A DNA stretch of 32,636 nucleotides from Phaeoceros laevis (Eukaryota > Anthocerotophyta > Anthocerotopsida > Notothyladales), in the NCBI GenBank assembly GCA_049999765.1, contig JBNGIQ010009113.1:1-32636 (forward strand), written 5' to 3'. The notes beneath the pieces were generated by a model. The model was given only the letters and a program-made list of their open reading frames with translations. It did not search any database and was not told the DNA's origin. This document shows, piece after piece, positions 29,032 to 32,636 of this stretch. How positions within the stretch are numbered: position 1 is the stretch's first letter; every line of letters begins with the position of its first letter. The translations under genes were made by a program, and so were the position numbers.

Positions 29032-29535
29032 TCAGAGGTCATCAATATATCTTTTGGCATCCTTGAACAAATGCATGAGATCTGCTCTCCCGAATTTGGC
29101 CAAACGCAAGATGAAACTGGATTCATAGTGCAAGAAATACAGATTGCACCACAAAGGAGAGTAGGCAAATCCCATGGGGATGCCAAGTTGTTGCTTCCAG
29201 ATTCTATCCCCGAACTGCACGAAGCAGTTGGTCATGAGCCAAGAATGTAGGTCGATCAGTCTTTCTTTAGACAACTTGATGTAGACACTTTGTTCAATGT
29301 CAGGCAAGTGATTGGCCCATCGAGCTTTGCCAAAAGACGTGTTTTGTAGATCATACCTGATAAACATGTGCCTTTGGGTGCGGTGTCCCTTATTAGCCTG
29401 TTTGAAGGCACAATTAACACATGTGGAGATAGCAGAGATGAGCAAATCTGGTCCCCGAGTGGGAATCGCCTCATAACAGCGGGCAATATCAGCCACAAAA
29501 ATGTCATTCAGCTTTCTGGGTAAATTCAGAGCCAC
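29032..29535 (-). pseudogene. Penelope-like reverse transcriptase core, copy 1
   Basis: Motif A is FVADIARCYEAIPT (catalytic Asp at residue 16). Motif B is QQLGIPMGFAYSPLWCNLYF (GIPMG at 118-122), followed by HYESSFILRLAKFG. Motif C is KRYIDDL (Asp165 and Asp166). HYE after motif B and the RY-x-DDL form are typical of Penelope-like enzymes. A TGA follows Leu167 immediately; the fragment at 6.9 kb has TGC (Cys) in that place, so this is a point nonsense mutation. The upstream frame is also shifted near 29540-29600. Otherwise the core is uninterrupted and the catalytic residues are intact, which suggests fairly recent activity. Confidence 0.9.
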
Positions 29536-29579
29536 ATTGAGCGTAGAATCGACAATCTAGAATAGGGAGGTTTACACCT

Positions 29580-30827
29580 TCAGGAATCGTTCAAAGACCA
29601 GCTGTTTGTCGGCTGTCCAAGCCTTGATGTAAGGCACATTGCATTTGTGGCAATGGTCAGCAGGTCCGCAATCACAGAGAAGGCACATTCATGCGCATTG
29701 GTCAACCAACGATATTTTTTCTTGTGTTGTTTGTAGGTAGCCATGATATATGGCAGCCCAGCTTCCTCATCCAGGTTCACTTCAGGCAGTAGCTCCGCAA
29801 TCTGCAGTTGTACATCATGTAGGATGTCAGAAGAATTCTTGTGCACAGGAACAAAATCTAGGCTAGATAATCTGATTAGAGCTTGAGCTCTAATACGTGT
29901 AATACACACAAAACAAGCAGTATTGGCAGCCTTGTCTAGGCCAGCAACGTAGATGTGCTTCTGGAGCCAGGCAATCTCATTGATCACATCATCTTCATCG
30001 AAAATGTAGCTTTGGTGTATCTGCATGTTCTTGTTGGATCTGCAACTTTCTTTGAGCTGTGACCAGGCATGTTCACACACATAATTTGTGACATTAGTCA
30101 TGTATTCTTCAGAATTGTCATGACCAAGCTTAATCAGCAGAGTGAATGTATCATCTAAAGCCTGCATAATGGACTGCACGGCCTTACCAATATTGGTTGG
30201 GTGTAGTGGAATGTGGTTCAGTCCTTTTACCACGGCCTGTTGCAGACCAGCATGCCGAATGATCCCACAATCGGTGGTGCGCACATGGGCACCAGGTGGT
30301 CCAACCTCTTGCTCAGCAGGGGCAACCGTCTCAAAATCAAGAAAACTGCGGAATCTATTGACATACAAACACGCACATTCATACAAACAGGTAGGATGGT
30401 CTATAGGAAAGTTAGTAAAAACGTCTTTAGGCTTATATAGCATAGATGACAGGTTCTGGTGGTACTTCCACCCAAAAACTATACTTTCTACAGCTGCTAA
30501 GAGGTCAGGCTCCTCACAAAATGCCTGCATGAAGAAGCTACGGACAGAAACCCACTCTAACGCACGGCTGTCATACAAAACATGAACAAACCCAGCAGAT
30601 TCCGACTGTCTTTTCTTGGGGCCAAGTGATCTCTGCCCAAGAAGGTCCATCATTAACACCCTGGCAGGCTCCTCTTCACAATCTTCGTCGTCCGAGTCTG
30701 GATTGTCAAACATGCTAATGTTACTATCAGAAGTGTGACAGATTCTTGCCTCCAAAAGTAGGGTCATAGCGCACTTCCATTCGGTGTGAATGGACAGTGG
30801 TTGTAGATGGGCCTGCATCACCTTCAC
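29580..30827 (-). pseudogene. N-terminal region of the PLE reverse transcriptase protein, copy 1
   Basis: The 415-codon frame contains an acidic patch (DNPDSDDEDCEEEP, residues 41-54). A segment HVRTTDCGIIRH at about 181-192 matches the HVxTxDxxII motif of Penelope-like proteins. DKAANTACFVC at 299-309 and YKQHKKKYRWLTNA at 365-378 match the DKxxN-FVC and K-H-K-P-x-x-RY-I motifs just before the polymerase core. The frame is lost at its end: AGCTGGTCTTTGAACG is read in the wrong register, and coding resumes in the next frame. The first 100 bases overlap the upstream ORF; the natural start of the protein may lie within or upstream of that overlap. Confidence 0.85.
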
Positions 30828-32316
30828 TAGTGATATTGGAGGTGCCAGAAGAAGATGGGGTTTGAGGTGAGCCCCTCAGTAACCCTTGGGGCACGCCACT
30901 AGGCGCTTTCTTCTGTGCGAAGAAGTTTAGGGTTACCCTGCCATTTCCATGCCCCCAAGCCGCCATCTGCTGTTTGCCACCACGTCCTCGTTTAGTAGAG
31001 AGCCTGACGTTGTCATTTCCTGCGCGATCCTTGCCTTTCTTGTACGGAGGCTTTGGTGCCACACTCTTGTTGCGTTCGAGTCTCTCACACTCAAAAGTAA
31101 TGGATGCCGGCTTAATGAGTTTCTCAATATAGTGGGCACCTGGCGCATCCAAGAGATTGGGCAAGAGCACCTGTGTGGGATCCTGTGCAAATTCCTTTGC
31201 AGCTTCAATGATTAGGTCCCGAATAGTCAAAAAGGTGATGTGGGCCTTTATGACATCCCTGTTAGATTGCAAGGTTAGGAACACCAAGAAGGCATCCCAC
31301 TTCAAGCTCAAGGTTGGCTCTTCCGGAAAAAAGATCTCCAAGTTGTTGGCCATATAGTAAACCATATGGTCGAACCAGAGGATCCCTGCAAAGCATGTTT
31401 TTGGCTTGCCCTTGCCGGCATCATCACAGATACACTTCACAAAGGGACGATTCCAGTTCCAAAGTTCTAGGAGATGGCGTTCTGCCTCTTTTCTCTTATG
31501 ACCAGTTTGCACAAACGTCTTGCAGCGGGCCATTATGACCTGGTCGTCTGGACACTTGAGGTCGAACGTGAAGACACGCAGACTCCTTGCAACTCGGACA
31601 GGATTAGCAATAGTGATGAGCCCGGTAAGTGCTCTCTCACGGCATTCAATGATTTCCTTCTCTGACAGGAAGCCAAGAAGCTGCCAAGAATTGACACTAA
31701 TGGGTGCAAGCAAGTTGACATTGCAATTGGACCAGATGCGATGGCTCCACTTACTAACTTCCGATTCGATATCCCGGGAGACTGTTGTGGGGATGGGGCA
31801 CTGCTCCTTCAGATTTGCTGAGCGGTCACTGTTTTGTGATGCCTTGCTGTCCTCCAGAATGCGCTTGATTTCAGCTGACCCTTTGTTGCGTTTGCTTGCA
31901 AGCGGGTGATGAAATTCGCCATCTTCTTTGAAGCAAGGGGTCGGTGAGTGAGAGTTCACTGGCACCACGGTCCCGAATGCTAACGCCAGAGTTTCTTTCA
32001 GCTTTTTTGCTTGTGCTGTTGCAATTTCGTCATTTTCAACGTATTGTGGCAACAGCGCATGCACCTTGTGCAGCTTGGCCACCCCAAATGCTGGGTCTTC
32101 CAAACAGGCACTTGACAACTTCATCCAGTCATCGAAGGCTAGGATATTGAGGAGTTGTGGCAGGCTGCCATCAGCATCCTCATCCTCTCCTGCCTTGCTG
32201 TCAAGTTCGATGACGGTGGCATGGAATTCAGGTGCATCGATTGCGACAAGAACTGCCTGCACAGCTGGAGATGGGATGGCTCCTCCATCGATATTACCAT
32301 ATCCAAGGGCCTTCAA
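30727..32316 (-). CDS. Upstream ORF of the Penelope-like element, unknown function
   Basis: A long intact 529-codon frame. The middle is hydrophobic-aromatic and globular-looking (for example NSWQLLGFLSEKEIIECRERAL and WFDHMVYYMANNLEIFF). It contains a Cys/His pair (CICDD after VK). The C-terminus is basic and Ser/Gly rich (KKGKDRAGNDNVRLSTKRGRGGKQ), suggesting nucleic acid binding. I recognise no domain and no GIY-YIG nuclease. It ends in three stops in a row, TGA TAG TAA (30729-30721), and overlaps the next frame by about 100 bases, so either a two-ORF arrangement or a frameshifted single protein is possible. It is the only uninterrupted large ORF here. Confidence 0.7.
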   Translation of the reverse strand: MKALGYGNIDGGAIPSPAVQAVLVAIDAPEFHATVIELDSKAGEDEDADGSLPQLLNILAFDDWMKLSSACLEDPAFGVAKLHKVHALLPQYVENDEIATAQAKKLKETLALAFGTVVPVNSHSPTPCFKEDGEFHHPLASKRNKGSAEIKRILEDSKASQNSDRSANLKEQCPIPTTVSRDIESEVSKWSHRIWSNCNVNLLAPISVNSWQLLGFLSEKEIIECRERALTGLITIANPVRVARSLRVFTFDLKCPDDQVIMARCKTFVQTGHKRKEAERHLLELWNWNRPFVKCICDDAGKGKPKTCFAGILWFDHMVYYMANNLEIFFPEEPTLSLKWDAFLVFLTLQSNRDVIKAHITFLTIRDLIIEAAKEFAQDPTQVLLPNLLDAPGAHYIEKLIKPASITFECERLERNKSVAPKPPYKKGKDRAGNDNVRLSTKRGRGGKQQMAAWGHGNGRVTLNFFAQKKAPSGVPQGLLRGSPQTPSSSGTSNITSEGDAGPSTTTVHSHRMEVRYDPTFGGKNLSHF

Positions 32317-32424
32317 GTCATCAAACCAAAAGTGCTCTTCCTGAACAGCGCAGGGCTATTTATCAGAAACAGCAACAGAGCATCAAGCAAAAAGGCGACC
32401 AAGCCGATTTCAAGAAAAAGTAGC

Positions 32425-32636
32425 GTGTTCCTCCGACATATATACATACGGTTTACAAAAGTAAAACGTAAGATGCAGACTATTGCCTCACGAGGAGGAC
32501 TTGTGCTTTGAAAACTGTCAATGATAGTGTTCAGGAAGAAACACAGTTGGTAATGCAGTCGGCCGATTTTGAATTCCAAGCGTGCCAGAAAACTAACCAT
32601 TTGCAGAGACGTTTTACAAATTTTCTCAGATGGGCG
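32425..32636. repeat. Dispersed repeat R1, right copy (runs off the window)
   Basis: It is the same 212 bases as 21751-21962 and starts at the same GTGTTCCTCCGACATA terminus. It abuts the upstream side of PLE copy 1 and continues past the end of the window. Confidence 0.85.

Larger units (their letters stand above)
28314..32424 (-). mobile_element. Penelope-like retroelement, copy 1 (about 4.1 kb)
   Basis: This is the largest element in the window. In order on the minus strand are an unknown upstream ORF (32316-30727), a PLE-type N-terminal region (30827-29580), the reverse transcriptase (29535-29032), a C-terminal region (to 28418), a 3' UTR with hairpin and a (CA)n tail. No GIY-YIG endonuclease motif is visible at either end of the protein, so it is either endonuclease-lacking or has lost that part; its 5' end is cut by repeat R1 at 32425. 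Endonuclease-lacking Penelope-like lineages and (CA)n-inserting lineages of green plants and algae are both known; which applies is not settled. Confidence 0.85.

Overview
The window reads as repeat-dense nuclear DNA of a land plant. The evidence is a canonical CACTA transposon terminus, a Ty1/copia long terminal repeat followed by an initiator-Met-tRNA type primer site, fragments of a plant-type PPR gene and an intron-bearing copy of an Ash2/TRAUCO histone-methylation subunit gene. The many Penelope-like (PLE) reverse transcriptase remnants and a methyltransferase-bearing LTR element point, by inference only, to a seed-free plant such as a fern or lycophyte. I see no clearly functional host gene. 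Every recognised protein-coding region carries stops, frameshifts or truncation. A 400-base assembly gap lies at 15465-15864.

Layout. At 0.6-1.5 kb there is a broken copia integrase (-). At 1.54-5.35 kb, starting at a CACTA terminus, lies a cluster of plus-strand gene fragments (Ash2/TRAUCO with an intron, an unidentified coiled-coil-like ORF, PPR repeats, further exon-like pieces). At 5.35-6.83 kb is a copia 5' part (LTR, primer site, leader, gag; -). At 6.84-7.16 kb is a PLE reverse transcriptase fragment (-). At 7.16-11.48 kb is a degenerate LTR element (-) reading LTR, gag with two zinc knuckles, aspartic protease, then the start of a C5 cytosine-methyltransferase-like domain cut off by the PLE fragment. 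From 11.5 to 28.1 kb there is no recognisable protein gene except PLE scraps. This part is instead populated by repeated units made of a TATA-like box, a strand-asymmetric pyrimidine-rich leader and, in five of them, a conserved stem-loop. At 28.3-32.4 kb is a 4.1-kb PLE (-) with an upstream ORF of unknown function, a PLE N-terminal region and a reverse transcriptase, ending in a hairpin and a (CA)n tract.

The three most unusual signals are these. (1) A roughly 85-nt motif occurs five times (12.4, 19.0, 22.6, 24.8 and 27.4 kb); its 7-bp stem changes sequence by compensatory substitutions, and it sits 18-19 nt before an ACTGAYGARG box, always downstream of a pyrimidine-rich leader on the same strand. 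(2) A cytosine-methyltransferase-like domain is joined to an LTR retroelement polyprotein. (3) (CA)n tracts act as shared meeting points of element ends, each carrying a recurring GGAACAC motif. All identifications come from reading the sequence by eye; no alignment or database search was run.
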